A stretch of DNA of 36,794 nucleotides from Bacteroidales bacterium (GTDB taxonomy: Bacteria > Bacteroidota > Bacteroidia > Bacteroidales > UBA1715), in assembly GCA_012519815.1 (NCBI GenBank), contig JAAYPM010000067.1, forward strand, positions 1-36,794, in the 5' to 3' direction. The notes beneath the pieces are model-generated. The model was not told the origin of the DNA and did not search any database. It worked only from the letters and a program-made list of their open reading frames with translations. The position numbers were made by a program, and so were the translations under genes. How positions within the stretch are numbered: position 1 is the first letter of the stretch; each line of letters begins with the position of its first letter. Shown here one piece after another: positions 9,452 to 20,667 of this stretch.

Positions 9452-12400
9452 TTATTTTTTAAATTGTTCATATTCTTTCATAGAAGCAACAATGATTTTA
9501 TCGTATTCACGAAGCCCAGTACCTGCAGGAATTTTATGTCCAACAATAACATTTTCTTTTAATCCTTCAAGCATATCTACTTTTCCATGAATAGCTGCCT
9601 CATTAAGCACTTTTGTAGTTTCTTGGAACGATGCTGCTGAAATAAAACTTTGTGTTTGCAGAGCAGCACGTGTAATTCCTTGCAAAACTTGACTTGCAGT
9701 TGCTGGTTGAGCGTCACGTACTTGAATAAGCTTGAGGTCTTTTCGTTTTAATTGTGAATTTTCATCACGCAATTTACGAGCAGTAAGAATTTGTCCTGGT
9801 TTAATAGTGTCAGAATCTCCAGAATCAACAACAACTTTTTTATCATACAGCCAGTCATTTTCTTCCATAAAATCCCATTTGTCAACAATTTGTTTTTCTA
9901 AAAACTTTGTATCTCCTGGGTCAATAATTTCAACCTTTCTCATCATTTGTCGTACAATTACCTCAAAGTGTTTATCATTAATTTTCACTCCTTGTAATCT
10001 ATACACCTCTTGCACTTCATTCACAATATATTCTTGAACCTTTGTAGGACCTTTAATAGATAGAATATCAGAAGGCGTAATTGCACCATCAGAAAGAGAG
10101 ATTCCAGCTTTCACATAATCATTTTCTTGCACTAAAATTTGTTTAGAAAGCGGCACTAAATACTTTTTAGTTTCACCAGTTTTTGATTTTACGATAACTT
10201 CTCTATTTCCTCGTTTAATTTTTCCAAAAGAAACCTCGCCATCAATTTCAGAAACCACAGCTGGATTTGATGGATTTCTCGCTTCAAAAAGTTCAGTTAC
10301 ACGTGGTAATCCTCCAGTAATATCACCAGATTTACCTATTGCACGAGGTATTTTAACAATTGTTTGCCCAGATTTAACTTTTTCTCCTTCGCTTACTGAA
10401 ATATGTGCCCCAACGGGTAAGTTGTAATTATGAAGCGTGTTTCCACTTTTATCAAGAATTTTAATTATTGGATTTTTAGTTTTATCTTTAGATTCAATAA
10501 TCACTTTTTCTTCAAAGCCAGTTTGTTCGTCAGCCTCTTTTTTATACGTTACCCCTTCTTTCACATTTTCGAAAGCAATTTCACCCGCAGATTCAGAAAT
10601 AATAGCCGCATTATAAGGATCCCATTTACATAATAAAACACCTTTTTCAACAAGCTCTCCGGGTTTCACATACAAACGAGATCCAAAAGGAATATTTTGA
10701 GAAGTAAGGGTAATTCCCGTGTTTTTATCAATTATTTTAAGTTCAGCTAAACGTCCAATAACAATTGTAACTTTTTCGGAAAATTCATCAGTACCTTCAA
10801 CAGTTCGTAGTTCGTCAATTTCAACTACACCATCATATTTTGAAACAATTGAAGATTCAGCAGCAATATTAGAAGCAGTTCCACCGACATGGAATGTACG
10901 GAGCGTTAACTGTGTTCCTGGCTCACCAATAGACTGTGCAGCAATAACTCCAACAGCCTCACCAATTTGGACCATACGAGCTGTTGCAAGGTTTCTGCCA
11001 TAACATTTAGCACACACCCCCTTACGAGATTCGCATGTTAACACCGAACGAATTTCTACTTGTTCAATTGGAGATTCTTCAATAATTTTTGCTATATCTT
11101 CGGTAATTTCCTCACCAGACGCAATAATTATTTCTCCAGTATTAGGATGAATCACATCGTGTACACAGGTTCTTCCAAGAATTCTATCATATAAAGACTG
11201 CACTACATCATCACTTTTCTTGATTGCAGTAGCAACAAGCCCACGCAATGTGCCACAATCATCTTGAGAAATAACAACATCTTGAGAAACGTCAACTAAA
11301 CGTCTGGTTAAATATCCAGCATCAGCTGTTTTAAGAGCCGTATCAGCAAGACCTTTACGAGCACCGTGCGTAGAAATAAAATATTCCAATACCGATAATC
11401 CTTCTTTAAAGTTAGCAAGAATTGGATTTTCAATAATTTCATTTGCAGTAGAACCAGATTTTTGAGGTTTTGCCATAAGACCACGCATACCACTTAACTG
11501 TCGTATTTGCTCTTTTGAACCACGTGCCCCTGAATCTAACATCATAAACACAGAATTAAATCCTTGTTTATCGGTACTAATCTGTTTCATAACAGTATTA
11601 GTAAGGCTTGCATTTGCATGAGTCCAAATATCAATAATTTGATTATATCGTTCATTATTGGTAATAAAGCCCATGTTATAATTTGCTAATACCTCGTCAA
11701 CTTGTTCGTATCCTGCTTTTATCATTGCATCTTTTTCGGCAGGAACAATAACGTCAGAAAGATTAAACGATAAACCTCCTTGGAATGCCATGGCATATCC
11801 TAAATCTTTCATATCATCTAAAAATTTAGCGGTTTTAGCAGTTCCAGCGTCTTTTAAAACTACAGAAATAATATCTCGCAACGATTTTTTAGTTAATAAT
11901 TCATTCACATACCCAACCTCAATAGGAACTATTTCATTAAATAAAATTCTACCAACCGTTGTTTCAATCAATGAAGTTTTGCCTTTTATATCAGTAATTT
12001 TAACTTTTACAATTGCATGTAAATCAGCCACTCCCTCATTATATGCAATTATAGCTTCCTCACTTGAATAAAAAACTAATCCTTCACCTTTTGCATTTTT
12101 GAGTTCTTTAGTTATATAATAAAGCCCTAAAACCATATCTTGAGAAGGCACCATAATAGGAGCTCCATTTGCAGGGTTTAAAATATTATGTGATGACAGC
12201 ATAAGCAGTTGTGCTTCAAGAATAGCGGCATTACCAAGAGGTAAATGCACTGCCATTTGGTCACCATCAAAATCCGCATTAAAAGCAGTACACACAAGAG
12301 GATGAAGTTGAATTGCTTTTCCTTCTATCATCTTAGGTTGAAATGCCTGTATTCCTAATCTATGAAGCGTTGGCGCTCTATTTAAAAGAACAGGATGACC

Positions 12401-13687
12401 TTTTAACACATTTTCAAGAATATCCCACACAATAGGGTCTTTTCTATCAACAATTTTTTTAGCAGATTTTACTGTTTTAACAATTCCCCGTTCAATTAAT
12501 TTTCTAATCACAAACGGTTTATATAATTCTGCAGCCATTTCTTTAGGGATTCCGCATTCATGAAGTTGAAGCTCTGGTCCAACAACAATTACAGAACGAG
12601 CCGAATAATCAACACGTTTTCCAAGAAGATTTTGACGGAATCTACCTTGTTTTCCTTTTAAACTATCGCTCAAAGATTTTAAAGCTCTATTTGCATCAGT
12701 TTTAACCGCATTTGCTTTTCGAGAATTATCAAATAAAGAATCAACAGACTCTTGTAACATTCGTTTTTCGTTTCTCAAAATCACCTCAGGCGCTTTAATT
12801 TCGATAAGGCGTTTCAATCGATTATTACGAATAATCACCCTTCGATATAAATCATTAAGGTCTGATGTAGCGAAACGTCCACCATCAAGAGGTACAAGTG
12901 GGCGTAATTCTGGTGGTATTACAGGCACACACTTAATAATCATCCATTCAGGTTTATTTCTTGATGCAGAAGCTCTAAATGCTTCAATAACTTGCAAACG
13001 TTTTAAAGCTTCATTTTTTCTTTGTTGCGATGTTTCTTTACTTGCCTGATCTCGAAGCTGATACGAAAGACTGTCTAAATCTAAACGCTGTAAAAGCTCT
13101 TCAAGAGCTTCTGCTCCCATTTTCGCAATAAATTTTTGCGGATCAGTATTATCAAGAAGTTCATTATCTTTAGGGAGTGTTTCAATTATTTCCAAATATT
13201 CTTCTTCCGACAAGAAATCTCCTACTCGAATACCATCATCCTCTTTAACACCTGGTTGAACAACCACATATCGTTCATAATAAATAATAGAGTCTAATTT
13301 TTTAGTAGGCAATCCTAATAAATATCCTATTTTATTAGGTAACGACCTAAAATACCAGATATGTGCAACAGGCACAGTTAAACTAATATGTCCGATACGT
13401 TCTCTACGAACTTTTTTTTCTGTTACTTCAACACCACATCTATCACAGATTATACCTTTATATCGAATGCGTTTATATTTACCGCAATGACACTCATAAT
13501 CTTTTACCGGTCCAAATATTCTCTCACAGAACAAACCATCACGTTCGGGTTTGTATGTTCGGTAATTAATTGTTTCCGGTTTTAAAACTTCACCACTTGA
13601 ACGCTCCAGAATATCTTCAGGAGAAGCAAGGCTTATAGTGATTGATGAAAAAGTATTTTTTATTCTATTTTCTTTTCTGAAAGCCAT
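9452..13687 (-). CDS. rpoC: DNA-directed RNA polymerase subunit beta'
   Basis: This is the catalytic beta' subunit. I use ATG 13687 ([13 protein letters not shown]) because Bacteroidota RpoC starts this way; the track adds Met-His upstream. That gives 1411 residues, normal for the phylum. The N-terminal zinc site is [20 protein letters not shown], the active-site magnesium loop [15 protein letters not shown] lies near residue 470, and the second zinc cluster is present ([17 protein letters not shown]). The bridge-helix/trigger-loop region ([19 protein letters not shown]) is intact. The C-terminal half contains the long insertion-type beta-sandwich hybrid segments usual for Bacteroidota. It lies 34 bases after rpoB, in one operon. 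Confidence 0.98.
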   Translation of the reverse strand: MAFRKENRIKNTFSSITISLASPEDILERSSGEVLKPETINYRTYKPERDGLFCERIFGPVKDYECHCGKYKRIRYKGIICDRCGVEVTEKKVRRERIGHISLTVPVAHIWYFRSLPNKIGYLLGLPTKKLDSIIYYERYVVVQPGVKEDDGIRVGDFLSEEEYLEIIETLPKDNELLDNTDPQKFIAKMGAEALEELLQRLDLDSLSYQLRDQASKETSQQRKNEALKRLQVIEAFRASASRNKPEWMIIKCVPVIPPELRPLVPLDGGRFATSDLNDLYRRVIIRNNRLKRLIEIKAPEVILRNEKRMLQESVDSLFDNSRKANAVKTDANRALKSLSDSLKGKQGRFRQNLLGKRVDYSARSVIVVGPELQLHECGIPKEMAAELYKPFVIRKLIERGIVKTVKSAKKIVDRKDPIVWDILENVLKGHPVLLNRAPTLHRLGIQAFQPKMIEGKAIQLHPLVCTAFNADFDGDQMAVHLPLGNAAILEAQLLMLSSHNILNPANGAPIMVPSQDMVLGLYYITKELKNAKGEGLVFYSSEEAIIAYNEGVADLHAIVKVKITDIKGKTSLIETTVGRILFNEIVPIEVGYVNELLTKKSLRDIISVVLKDAGTAKTAKFLDDMKDLGYAMAFQGGLSFNLSDVIVPAEKDAMIKAGYEQVDEVLANYNMGFITNNERYNQIIDIWTHANASLTNTVMKQISTDKQGFNSVFMMLDSGARGSKEQIRQLSGMRGLMAKPQKSGSTANEIIENPILANFKEGLSVLEYFISTHGARKGLADTALKTADAGYLTRRLVDVSQDVVISQDDCGTLRGLVATAIKKSDDVVQSLYDRILGRTCVHDVIHPNTGEIIIASGEEITEDIAKIIEESPIEQVEIRSVLTCESRKGVCAKCYGRNLATARMVQIGEAVGVIAAQSIGEPGTQLTLRTFHVGGTASNIAAESSIVSKYDGVVEIDELRTVEGTDEFSEKVTIVIGRLAELKIIDKNTGITLTSQNIPFGSRLYVKPGELVEKGVLLCKWDPYNAAIISESAGEIAFENVKEGVTYKKEADEQTGFEEKVIIESKDKTKNPIIKILDKSGNTLHNYNLPVGAHISVSEGEKVKSGQTIVKIPRAIGKSGDITGGLPRVTELFEARNPSNPAVVSEIDGEVSFGKIKRGNREVIVKSKTGETKKYLVPLSKQILVQENDYVKAGISLSDGAITPSDILSIKGPTKVQEYIVNEVQEVYRLQGVKINDKHFEVIVRQMMRKVEIIDPGDTKFLEKQIVDKWDFMEENDWLYDKKVVVDSGDSDTIKPGQILTARKLRDENSQLKRKDLKLIQVRDAQPATASQVLQGITRAALQTQSFISAASFQETTKVLNEAAIHGKVDMLEGLKENVIVGHKIPAGTGLREYDKIIVASMKEYEQFKK

Positions 13688-13721
13688 ATGCAAAACTTAA
13701 TTAATTAATAATTGTGGTATT

Positions 13722-16700
13722 TTATTCAAAATCTATATTTAAACCTAAACCTCGTAATTCGTGCAATAAAACATTAAAAGACTCAGGTAATCCTGGTGTT
13801 GGTAGATGTTCTCCTTTCACAATAGCCTCATATGCTTTAGCACGTCCATACACATCATCAGATTTAAGCGTTAAAATTTCTTGGAGAATATTTGATGCTC
13901 CAAACGCTTCAATTGCCCAAACCTCCATTTCACCAAATCGTTGTCCACCAAACTGTGCTTTACCTCCAAGAGGTTGTTGTGTAATAAGTGAATATGGTCC
14001 TATAGAACGCGCATGCATTTTATCATCAACAAGGTGTCCTAGTTTAAGCATATAAATAACTCCAACGGTTGCAGGTTGATCAAATTTCTCACCTGTTCCT
14101 CCGTCATAAAGGTATGTTTTTCCAAAATCGGGAACACCAGCTTTACGAGTATATTCAGTTATAGACTCTAAAGAAGCACCATCAAAAATTGGCGTAGCAA
14201 AGTTAACACCTAATTCTTTACCTGCCCAGCCCAAAACCGTTTCATAAATTTGCCCCAAGTTCATACGAGAAGGCACACCTAATGGATTAAGCACAATATC
14301 TACGGTTGTACCATCTTCCAAAAATGGCATATCTTCATCACGAACTATTCGCGAAACAATACCTTTGTTTCCGTGTCGTCCAGCCATTTTATCGCCGACT
14401 TTTACTTTTCGTTTTTGAGCAATATACACTTTTGCAAGCTGCATTATTCCAGCAGGAAGTTCATCGCCAACAGTTATACTAAACACTTTTCGTTTATAAT
14501 CACCATCTACTTCTTTAATTTTTTTATTGTAGTTTGATAATAATTTTGAAACGGTTACATTTTTGTCAGCATCTGTAGTCCAGCGTTCTGGAACAACAAA
14601 CGTATAATCTGAAATTTCATTAAGAGCTTTTTGAGTAAATTTAGCTCCCTTTGCAATAACAGTACCTCCTGCATAATCTTTAATTCCCTGCGATGTTTTT
14701 CCGTTTAAAATCAAAAATAGCTTTTCTATAAGCGTTTCTTTTAATTTTTGAATTTCGGCATTAAACTCAGTTTCATATTTTGCAAGAATTGGTTTTTCAT
14801 TTGCTTTTGATTTTCTATCCTTCACAGTACGTGTAAATAATTTTTTATCTATCACTGTCCCGTAGAGAGAAGGACGAGCTTTTAATGACGCATCTTTTAC
14901 ATCACCTGCTTTATCACCAAAAATTGCACGTAACAATTTTTCTTCGGGTGAAGGGTCTGATTCTCCTTTTGGTGTAATTTTTCCTATTAAAATATCGCCT
15001 GGTTTCACATTTGCACCTATACGAATCAAACCATTTTCGTCAAGGTTTTTAATAGCTTCTTCACTCACATTAGGAATATCAGCCGTAAACTCTTCAATTC
15101 CACGTTTTGTGTCTCGAACCTCTAATATATGCTCATCAATATGAATTGATGTGAGAATATCCTCACGCACAATTCGTTCTGACACAACAATTGCATCTTC
15201 AAAGTTATATCCTTTCCACGGCATAAAAGCAACTTTCAGGTTTTTTCCAATAGCTAATTCGCCGTTTTCTGTAGAATATCCTTCGGTTAAACATTGCCCT
15301 TTTTCAATTCGTTCTCCTTTTACAACGATAGGACGAAGATTTATGCACGTATTTTGATTTGTTTTTCGAAATTTAACAATTTCATAAATTTTTCTATTAT
15401 CAGAAAAACTCACAAATTCTTCTTCTTCGGTTTGATCATATCGAACGTGAATTACGTTTGCATCAACATATTCAATAACTCCATCATTTTCAGCCATTAT
15501 TTGTACTCGAGCATCTCGAATAACAACACGTTCTATTCCTGTTCCAACAATAGGAGCTTCTGAATTCATCAAAGGAACAGCTTGACGCATCATATTAGAA
15601 CCCATTAGTGCACGGTTGGCATCATCATGTTCTAAAAATGGAATAAGAGAAGCTGCGATAGAAGTAATCTGATTAGGAGCAACGTCCATTAAATCAATCT
15701 CTTCTGGAGATGCTAAAGGATAATCAGCTTCTAAACGAGATTTTATTCTATTATTAAGAAATTCACCTTTCGAATTAAGTGGTGCATTTGCCTGTGCAAT
15801 AGTTAGTTCTTCTTCCTCTTCGGCGCTAAGATACACAATTCCTTCATTTGACAAATCAACTTTACCTGCCTCCACTTTTCTATAAGGAGTTTCAATAAAG
15901 CCTAATTCATTAATTTTTGCATATACACAAAGAGATGAAATAAGACCAATATTAGGTCCTTCAGGAGTTTCAATAGGACATAAACGTCCGTAGTGAGTAT
16001 AATGCACGTCACGCACTTCAAACCCTGCTCTTTCACGTGACAATCCACCTGGTCCAAGAGCAGACATTCTTCGTTTATGTGTCATTTCTCCTAATGGATT
16101 AGTTTGATCCATAAATTGAGAAAGTTGATTTGTGCCAAAAAATGAATTAATTACAGATGACAAGGTTTTTGAATTAATCAAATCAATAGGAGTAAATACC
16201 TCGTTATCACGCACATTCATTCGTTCACGAATCGTTCGAGCCATACGTGCCAATCCAATACCAAATTGGTTATGCAATTGTTCACCTACCGTACGAACAC
16301 GTCTATTACTTAAATGGTCAATATCATCAACATCAGCTTTTGAATTAACAAGCTGAATTAAATATTTAATAATTTGAATTATATCAAGTTTGGTTAACAC
16401 ACGTGTGTCAACTTTTTCAGACTCGCTATCTTTTCCATATAATTTGCGATTAATTCTAAATCTTCCAACCTCTCCCAAATCATAACGTTTTTCCGAGAAA
16501 AACAATTTATCTATAACATCACGTGCTGTTGCCTCATCAGGCGGCTCAGCGTTTCTTAATTGACGATAGATATGAATCACCGCTTCTTTTTCCGAGTTAC
16601 ATGGATCTTTTTGCAGTGTATTATAAATAATATCATAATCTGTCGAGTTTTGATCTTCTTTATGAATTAAGATAGATTTTTGACCCGAATCAACAATTTG

Positions 16701-17540
16701 CTCAATATGCTCATTATCAATTATAACCTCACGTTCTATAACAACTTCATTTCGTTCAATAGAAACAACCTCTCCGGTGTCCTCATCAACAAAATCTTCA
16801 ATCCATGATTTTAAAACACGAGCTGCAAGTTTTCTTCCAATAACTTTTTTAAGTCCAGTTTTAGATACTTTAATTTCTTCTGCAAGATTAAAAATTTCAA
16901 GAATATCTCTATCACTTTCATATCCGATAGCACGGAAGAGAGTTGTAACTGGCAATTTCTTTTTTCTATCAATATATGCATACATAACACTATTAATGTC
17001 AGTAGCAAATTCTATCCACGAACCTTTAAAAGGTATTACTCGTGCAGAATATAGTTTTGTACCATTAGCATGCATGCTTTGGCCAAAAAACACCCCTGGA
17101 GATCTATGTAATTGAGATACAATAACACGTTCAGCACCATTAATAACAAATGTGCCTCGAGGTGTCATAAAAGGGATAGTTCCAAGATATACATCTTGAA
17201 CCACAGTATCAAAATCTTCATGTTCAGGGTCTGTACAATACAGTTTTAATTTTGCCTTTAAAGGCACACTAAATGTGAGTCCCCGATCAAGACACTCTTC
17301 GATAGAATAACGAGGGGAGTCAAGTTGATAGTCGATAAACTCCAAAACAAAATTATTTCGAGTATCGGCTATTGGAAAATTTTCATTAAAAACTGCACTT
17401 AATCCTTCATTTTTTCTTTCTTCGGGCGTGGAATCTACCTTAAAAAATTCGTTAAAAGATTTTAACTGAATCTCCGAAAAATCCGGATAGTTTAATTTAT
17501 TTTGTATTGATGCGAAGTTGATTCTTTCCTTGGTTTTCAT
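13722..17540 (-). CDS. rpoB: DNA-directed RNA polymerase subunit beta
   Basis: The beta subunit has 1272 residues, a normal length. It starts [20 protein letters not shown]. The rifampicin-binding cluster reads [27 protein letters not shown], with the Asp, His and Ser positions (E. coli 516, 526, 531) all wild type, so no target-based rifampicin resistance is evident. Downstream [25 protein letters not shown], the [17 protein letters not shown] region and the C-terminal [18 protein letters not shown] are intact. It follows rplL after a 100-base gap that holds a terminator-like hairpin, and precedes rpoC. Confidence 0.98.
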   Translation of the reverse strand: MKTKERINFASIQNKLNYPDFSEIQLKSFNEFFKVDSTPEERKNEGLSAVFNENFPIADTRNNFVLEFIDYQLDSPRYSIEECLDRGLTFSVPLKAKLKLYCTDPEHEDFDTVVQDVYLGTIPFMTPRGTFVINGAERVIVSQLHRSPGVFFGQSMHANGTKLYSARVIPFKGSWIEFATDINSVMYAYIDRKKKLPVTTLFRAIGYESDRDILEIFNLAEEIKVSKTGLKKVIGRKLAARVLKSWIEDFVDEDTGEVVSIERNEVVIEREVIIDNEHIEQIVDSGQKSILIHKEDQNSTDYDIIYNTLQKDPCNSEKEAVIHIYRQLRNAEPPDEATARDVIDKLFFSEKRYDLGEVGRFRINRKLYGKDSESEKVDTRVLTKLDIIQIIKYLIQLVNSKADVDDIDHLSNRRVRTVGEQLHNQFGIGLARMARTIRERMNVRDNEVFTPIDLINSKTLSSVINSFFGTNQLSQFMDQTNPLGEMTHKRRMSALGPGGLSRERAGFEVRDVHYTHYGRLCPIETPEGPNIGLISSLCVYAKINELGFIETPYRKVEAGKVDLSNEGIVYLSAEEEEELTIAQANAPLNSKGEFLNNRIKSRLEADYPLASPEEIDLMDVAPNQITSIAASLIPFLEHDDANRALMGSNMMRQAVPLMNSEAPIVGTGIERVVIRDARVQIMAENDGVIEYVDANVIHVRYDQTEEEEFVSFSDNRKIYEIVKFRKTNQNTCINLRPIVVKGERIEKGQCLTEGYSTENGELAIGKNLKVAFMPWKGYNFEDAIVVSERIVREDILTSIHIDEHILEVRDTKRGIEEFTADIPNVSEEAIKNLDENGLIRIGANVKPGDILIGKITPKGESDPSPEEKLLRAIFGDKAGDVKDASLKARPSLYGTVIDKKLFTRTVKDRKSKANEKPILAKYETEFNAEIQKLKETLIEKLFLILNGKTSQGIKDYAGGTVIAKGAKFTQKALNEISDYTFVVPERWTTDADKNVTVSKLLSNYNKKIKEVDGDYKRKVFSITVGDELPAGIMQLAKVYIAQKRKVKVGDKMAGRHGNKGIVSRIVRDEDMPFLEDGTTVDIVLNPLGVPSRMNLGQIYETVLGWAGKELGVNFATPIFDGASLESITEYTRKAGVPDFGKTYLYDGGTGEKFDQPATVGVIYMLKLGHLVDDKMHARSIGPYSLITQQPLGGKAQFGGQRFGEMEVWAIEAFGASNILQEILTLKSDDVYGRAKAYEAIVKGEHLPTPGLPESFNVLLHELRGLGLNIDFE

Positions 17541-17572
17541 TGCAAAAGGATGAAATGTTAGAATTTAAAAAT

Positions 17573-17630
17573 TAAAAACGAGAAAAGGTTTAAGTCAATT
17601 TCATGACTTAAACCCTATAAAAACGAGAAA
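17573..17630. repeat. 13-base direct repeats framing the rplL-rpoB hairpin
   Basis: TAAAAACGAGAAA occurs at 17573-17585 and again at 17618-17630, one copy on each side of the hairpin, in the same orientation. Function unknown; the downstream copy supplies part of the U tract on the transcribed strand. Confidence 0.7.
17587..17614 (-). terminator. Terminator-like hairpin / attenuator between rplL and rpoB
   Basis: Perfect 10-base arms GGTTTAAGTC (17587-17596) and GACTTAAACC (17605-17614) enclose an 8-base loop. Reading leftward, the stem is followed by TTTTCTCGTTTTTAATTTTT, an imperfect U tract. This layout suggests partial termination that would set the ratio of ribosomal-protein to polymerase transcripts, as is known for the rplL-rpoB gap of E. 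coli. That function is inferred here. Confidence 0.65.
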
Positions 17631-17640
17631 TGGTATCTCT

Positions 17641-18021
17641 TTACTTAAGTTCAACTTCTGCTCCTGCCTCCTCTAATTGTGCTTTTATTTTCTCTGCCTC
17701 ATCTTTTGCAACACCTTCTTTAATTGCTTTTGGAGCAGCATCTACTATTTCTTTTGATTCTTTAAGTCCAAGACCGGTAAGATCTTTTACCGTTTTCACA
17801 ATTTGGAGTTTTGCTCCACCTGGAGACACTAAAATAACATCAAATGTTGATTTTTCTGCAGCAGCTTCATCGCCTGCTGCTTGACCTGCTGCTGGAGCAG
17901 CTACTGAAACAGCTGCTGCTGGTTCAATTCCATACTCATCTTTTAAGATGTCAGCTAATTCCTTAACGTCTTTTACGCTAAGATTTACTAATTCTTCTGC
18001 TAATTTTTTTAAATCTGCCAT
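17641..18021 (-). CDS. rplL: 50S ribosomal protein L7/L12
   Basis: This is the stalk protein that recruits translational GTPases. At 126 residues it has three parts: an N-terminal dimerisation domain ([26 protein letters not shown]), an alanine-rich hinge at about 33-58, and a C-terminal factor-binding domain ([35 protein letters not shown] ... AEVELK). All are intact. It directly follows rplJ (L10), its anchoring partner, with a 41-base gap. Confidence 0.97.
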   Translation of the reverse strand: MADLKKLAEELVNLSVKDVKELADILKDEYGIEPAAAVSVAAPAAGQAAGDEAAAEKSTFDVILVSPGGAKLQIVKTVKDLTGLGLKESKEIVDAAPKAIKEGVAKDEAEKIKAQLEEAGAEVELK

Positions 18022-18062
18022 GTTTGAATGATTTAATTTTACTGTACTTTATTATTATTTAA

Positions 18063-18584
18063 TTATTCCTTTTCAGATAAGGTTTTAACTATACCTGCAA
18101 TAGTATTTTGGCCTGTTTTAAGAGAGCCAATAAGTTGTTGTATTGGTGATTGTAACATTGCAATAATTTCGCCAATCAATTCTTCACGTGATTTAATATC
18201 AACTAAAGAATCAATTTGCTCATCGCCAATATAAATAGATTCTTGTGCAAATGCAGCTTTTAAAATTGGTTTTGATTTTCCTGATTTTCGAAAATCTTTT
18301 ATCAATTTTGCTGGAACATTAGCAGTTTTACAAAACAATACTGTAGTATTTCCCTTTAAAACATTGTAAATTTCATCAAATTCACCTTCAGTTTGTTCAA
18401 GTGCTTTTTTAAGCAAAGTATTTTTAACAACAATGATTTCAATGTTCTGTTCAAAACATTTCCTTCGAAGTTCGCTTGTATCCACAGCATTTAAAGCTTC
18501 AATATCAGTAACATAAAAATGTCCATTTTCTTGAATCTTTTTAACAATACTTTCAACTATATCTCTTTTTTGTGCTATATCCAT
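18063..18584 (-). CDS. rplJ: 50S ribosomal protein L10
   Basis: L10 anchors L7/L12 dimers to the ribosome stalk base. The 173-residue product starts MDIAQKRDIVESIVKKI and carries the typical IIVVKNTLLKKALEQ segment and a C-terminal helix for L7/L12 binding (MLQSPIQQLIGSLKTGQNTIAGIVKTLSEKE). It sits between rplA (20 bases upstream) and rplL. I see no separate promoter or recognisable L10 leader in the short gap. Confidence 0.96.
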   Translation of the reverse strand: MDIAQKRDIVESIVKKIQENGHFYVTDIEALNAVDTSELRRKCFEQNIEIIVVKNTLLKKALEQTEGEFDEIYNVLKGNTTVLFCKTANVPAKLIKDFRKSGKSKPILKAAFAQESIYIGDEQIDSLVDIKSREELIGEIIAMLQSPIQQLIGSLKTGQNTIAGIVKTLSEKE

Positions 18585-18604
18585 AATTTTATGCGTAATC
18601 TTTA

Positions 18605-19294
18605 TTAAACGAAAGCTTTAGTGTCAATAGAAATTCCTTGACTCATAGTAGAAGACACATAAATACTTTTAATATATGTGCCTTTTGCAGATGAAGGGCG
18701 TAATTTATTTATAACACTTATAAATTCAATTGCATTTTCAGCTATTTTCTCAGGAGTAAATGATACTTTTCCAATTGCAGAATGAACGATTCCGTATTTA
18801 TCAACTTTAAAGTCAATTTTTCCTGCTTTAATTTCTTGAACAGCTTTTCCTATATCCATAGTAACCGTGCCACTTTTAGGGTTTGGCATAAGTCCACGGG
18901 GACCAAGAATTCGTCCAAGAGCACCTATTTTAGCCATTACTGTTGGCATAGTAATAATAACATCAATGTCTGTCCAGCCGCCTTTAATTTTTTCGATATA
19001 CTCATCAAGTCCAACAAAATCGGCACCTGCATCTACAGCTTCTTTTTCTTTATCAGGTGTACAAAGTACCAAAACTTTTGTTTCTTTTCCAGTTCCATGT
19101 GGCAATGTAACAACACCACGCACCATTTGATTAGCTTTTCGAGGGTCAACACCAAGACGCACATCGATATCTACCGATGCATCAAATTTAGTTGTAGTTA
19201 TCTCTTTTACTAATTTAGCGGCTTCTTCAATCGAATACACTTTTGTTGTATCAAGTTTTTCGATAACACTTTTTTTATTTTTTGTAAGCTTCAT
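18605..19294 (-). CDS. rplA: 50S ribosomal protein L1
   Basis: L1 forms the mobile L1 stalk at the ribosomal E site. I chose ATG 19294 ([15 protein letters not shown]) over the TTG at 19303 used in the track, giving 229 residues, the usual size. Characteristic stretches include [40 protein letters not shown] and the C-terminal [19 protein letters not shown]. It begins 12 bases after the rplK stop. Confidence 0.97.
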   Translation of the reverse strand: MKLTKNKKSVIEKLDTTKVYSIEEAAKLVKEITTTKFDASVDIDVRLGVDPRKANQMVRGVVTLPHGTGKETKVLVLCTPDKEKEAVDAGADFVGLDEYIEKIKGGWTDIDVIITMPTVMAKIGALGRILGPRGLMPNPKSGTVTMDIGKAVQEIKAGKIDFKVDKYGIVHSAIGKVSFTPEKIAENAIEFISVINKLRPSSAKGTYIKSIYVSSTMSQGISIDTKAFV

Positions 19295-19306
19295 TATTTT
19301 CAAATT

Positions 19307-19747
19307 TTAAACAGCAGGCATTTCACCTTTAATAGTTATCCCCATACTTCGCGCAGTACCTGCCACCATTTTCATAGCAGAGTCCACAGTAAAACAATTT
19401 AAATCAGACATTTTCCCTTCAGCGATTTCTTTCACTTGGTTCCATGTAATTGCAGAAACTTTTTTTCTGTTTGGTTCTGCCGAGCCTTTTTTCAATTTAG
19501 AAAGTTCCATTAATTGAACAGCAACGGGAGGTGTTTTAATTATAAAGGTAAAAGATTTATCGGTAAAAACTGTGATAATAACCGGTAATACTTTTCCTGC
19601 TTGATCTTGAGTTTTTGCATTAAACTGTTTGCAAAACTCCATAATGTTTACCCCTTTAGCACCTAATGCTGGTCCTACAGGAGGAGAAGGGTTTGCCGCT
19701 CCACCTTTAATTTGCAATTTAATTAGCCCTTGTACTTCTTTTGCCAT
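19307..19747 (-). CDS. rplK: 50S ribosomal protein L11
   Basis: L11 forms part of the GTPase-associated centre. The 146-residue product has the N-terminal proline-rich switch ([29 protein letters not shown]) and the C-terminal RNA-binding domain ([25 protein letters not shown]). It is complete, follows nusG by 20 bases, and overlaps nothing. Confidence 0.97.
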   Translation of the reverse strand: MAKEVQGLIKLQIKGGAANPSPPVGPALGAKGVNIMEFCKQFNAKTQDQAGKVLPVIITVFTDKSFTFIIKTPPVAVQLMELSKLKKGSAEPNRKKVSAITWNQVKEIAEGKMSDLNCFTVDSAMKMVAGTARSMGITIKGEMPAV

Positions 19748-19767
19748 AATGCATTTTTACTTTATTA

Positions 19768-20319
19768 TTATGATTCCTTTTCTACTTGCATAAAACCGAG
19801 TTCTAATGGTGTTTTTCGTCCAAAAATTTTCACCATCACCTTTAATTTTTTCTTTTCTTCGTTAATTTCCTCAATCACTCCAGAAAAGCTATTAAAAGGT
19901 CCATCAGTAACTTTAACTATTTCACCAACAATGAAAGGCACTGTTATTTCCTCTTCTTGTTCGGCAAGTTCATCAACTTTACCAAGTATTCGATTAACTT
20001 CTATAGGTCTCAAAGGCACAGGTATTCCACCTTTTTCTGCACCTAAAAAACCAATTACTCCGTTTATATTTTTAATCACATGAGGCACTTCTCCCACAAG
20101 TGCAGCCTCAACGAGTATATATCCAGGAAAAAAACTACGTTCTTTACTTATTTTTTTTCCATTTCTTATTTGAATAACGCGTTCGGTTGGAATAAGAATT
20201 TGTGAAACAAAATTTTCAAGATTATTTCGCGATATTTCGACTTGTATCAAATCACGAACTTTTTTTTCTTTTCCGCTAATTGCACGAACTACATACCATT
20301 TTTTTTCAATACCATCCAT
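19768..20319 (-). CDS. nusG: Transcription termination/antitermination factor NusG
   Basis: NusG binds RNA polymerase through its N-terminal domain and couples it to Rho or the ribosome through a KOW domain. The 183-residue product shows the NGN start (KKWYVVRAISGKEKKVRDLIQ), the FPGYILVEAAL core, and the C-terminal KOW motif (GEIVKVTDGPFNSFSGVIEEINEEKKKLKV). It lies 12 bases from secE, the conserved neighbour. Confidence 0.97.
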   Translation of the reverse strand: MDGIEKKWYVVRAISGKEKKVRDLIQVEISRNNLENFVSQILIPTERVIQIRNGKKISKERSFFPGYILVEAALVGEVPHVIKNINGVIGFLGAEKGGIPVPLRPIEVNRILGKVDELAEQEEEITVPFIVGEIVKVTDGPFNSFSGVIEEINEEKKKLKVMVKIFGRKTPLELGFMQVEKES

Positions 20320-20331
20320 GTTTGTAGTTGT

Positions 20332-20526
20332 TTATTCAAAAATTTTATATAAAAAGTCTTTCATTAATAATGAAAACGTAGTATCCATTACTAATACAAT
20401 TAACGCAAATATAAATGTTGCTGTTAACACTACTATGGCACTTGACTGTAACTCTGTCCATGTAGGCCAAGATACTTTATGCACCAATTCGTTATATGAC
20501 TCTTTTACATATGTTTTTAATCCCAT
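20332..20526 (-). CDS. secE: Preprotein translocase subunit SecE
   Basis: SecE is the small essential clamp of the SecYEG inner-membrane channel. At 64 residues it is the short single-span form: an amphipathic start (LKTYVKESYNELVHKVSWPTWTELQ) and one membrane segment (SSAIVVLTATFIFALIVLVMDTTFSLLM). It lies between tRNA-Trp (15 bases upstream) and nusG, the conserved order. Confidence 0.96.
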   Translation of the reverse strand: MGLKTYVKESYNELVHKVSWPTWTELQSSAIVVLTATFIFALIVLVMDTTFSLLMKDFLYKIFE

Positions 20527-20541
20527 TGTACACTTTATTTG

Positions 20542-20614
20542 CAGGGGAGGAGAGACTCGAACTCACGACACCTGGTTTTGGAGACCAGTGCTCTACCAAC
20601 TGAGCTACACCCCT
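20542..20614 (-). tRNA. tRNA-Trp (anticodon CCA)
   Basis: The minus strand folds as a 73-base cloverleaf: acceptor AGGGGTG/CTCCCCT, D stem GCTC/GAGC, anticodon stem CTGGT/ACCAG with loop CTCCAAA (anticodon CCA), and T loop TTCGAGT. The CCA tail is not encoded. Two U-U mismatches are visible, at acceptor pair 6-67 and T-stem pair 50-64. It lies between tuf and secE, as in other Bacteroidota. Confidence 0.96.
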
Positions 20615-20651
20615 ATAAAATGATTTGTGAAAATTTCACAAATCATTTTAT
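20615..20651 (-). repeat. Perfect 18-base-arm palindrome flush with the tRNA-Trp 5' end
   Basis: ATAAAATGATTTGTGAAA (20615-20632) and its exact reverse complement (20634-20651) are separated by a single base. In the transcript this makes a long hairpin between the tuf stop and tRNA-Trp; its last base touches tRNA position 1. No U tract follows, so it does not look like an ordinary terminator. A processing signal is one possibility. Confidence 0.9.
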
Positions 20652-20667
20652 CCGCATTATAACTTTA

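Noticed and set aside
15960-16200. Rifampicin-resistance mutation in rpoB
   Set aside because: The main resistance positions in the [11 protein letters not shown] ... [10 protein letters not shown] segment are wild type.
18782-19213. 143-residue plus-strand ORF opposite rplA, and the 73-118 residue plus-strand ORFs opposite rpoB, rpoC and tamL
   Set aside because: They are antisense shadows of conserved genes, with low-complexity composition and no start signals.
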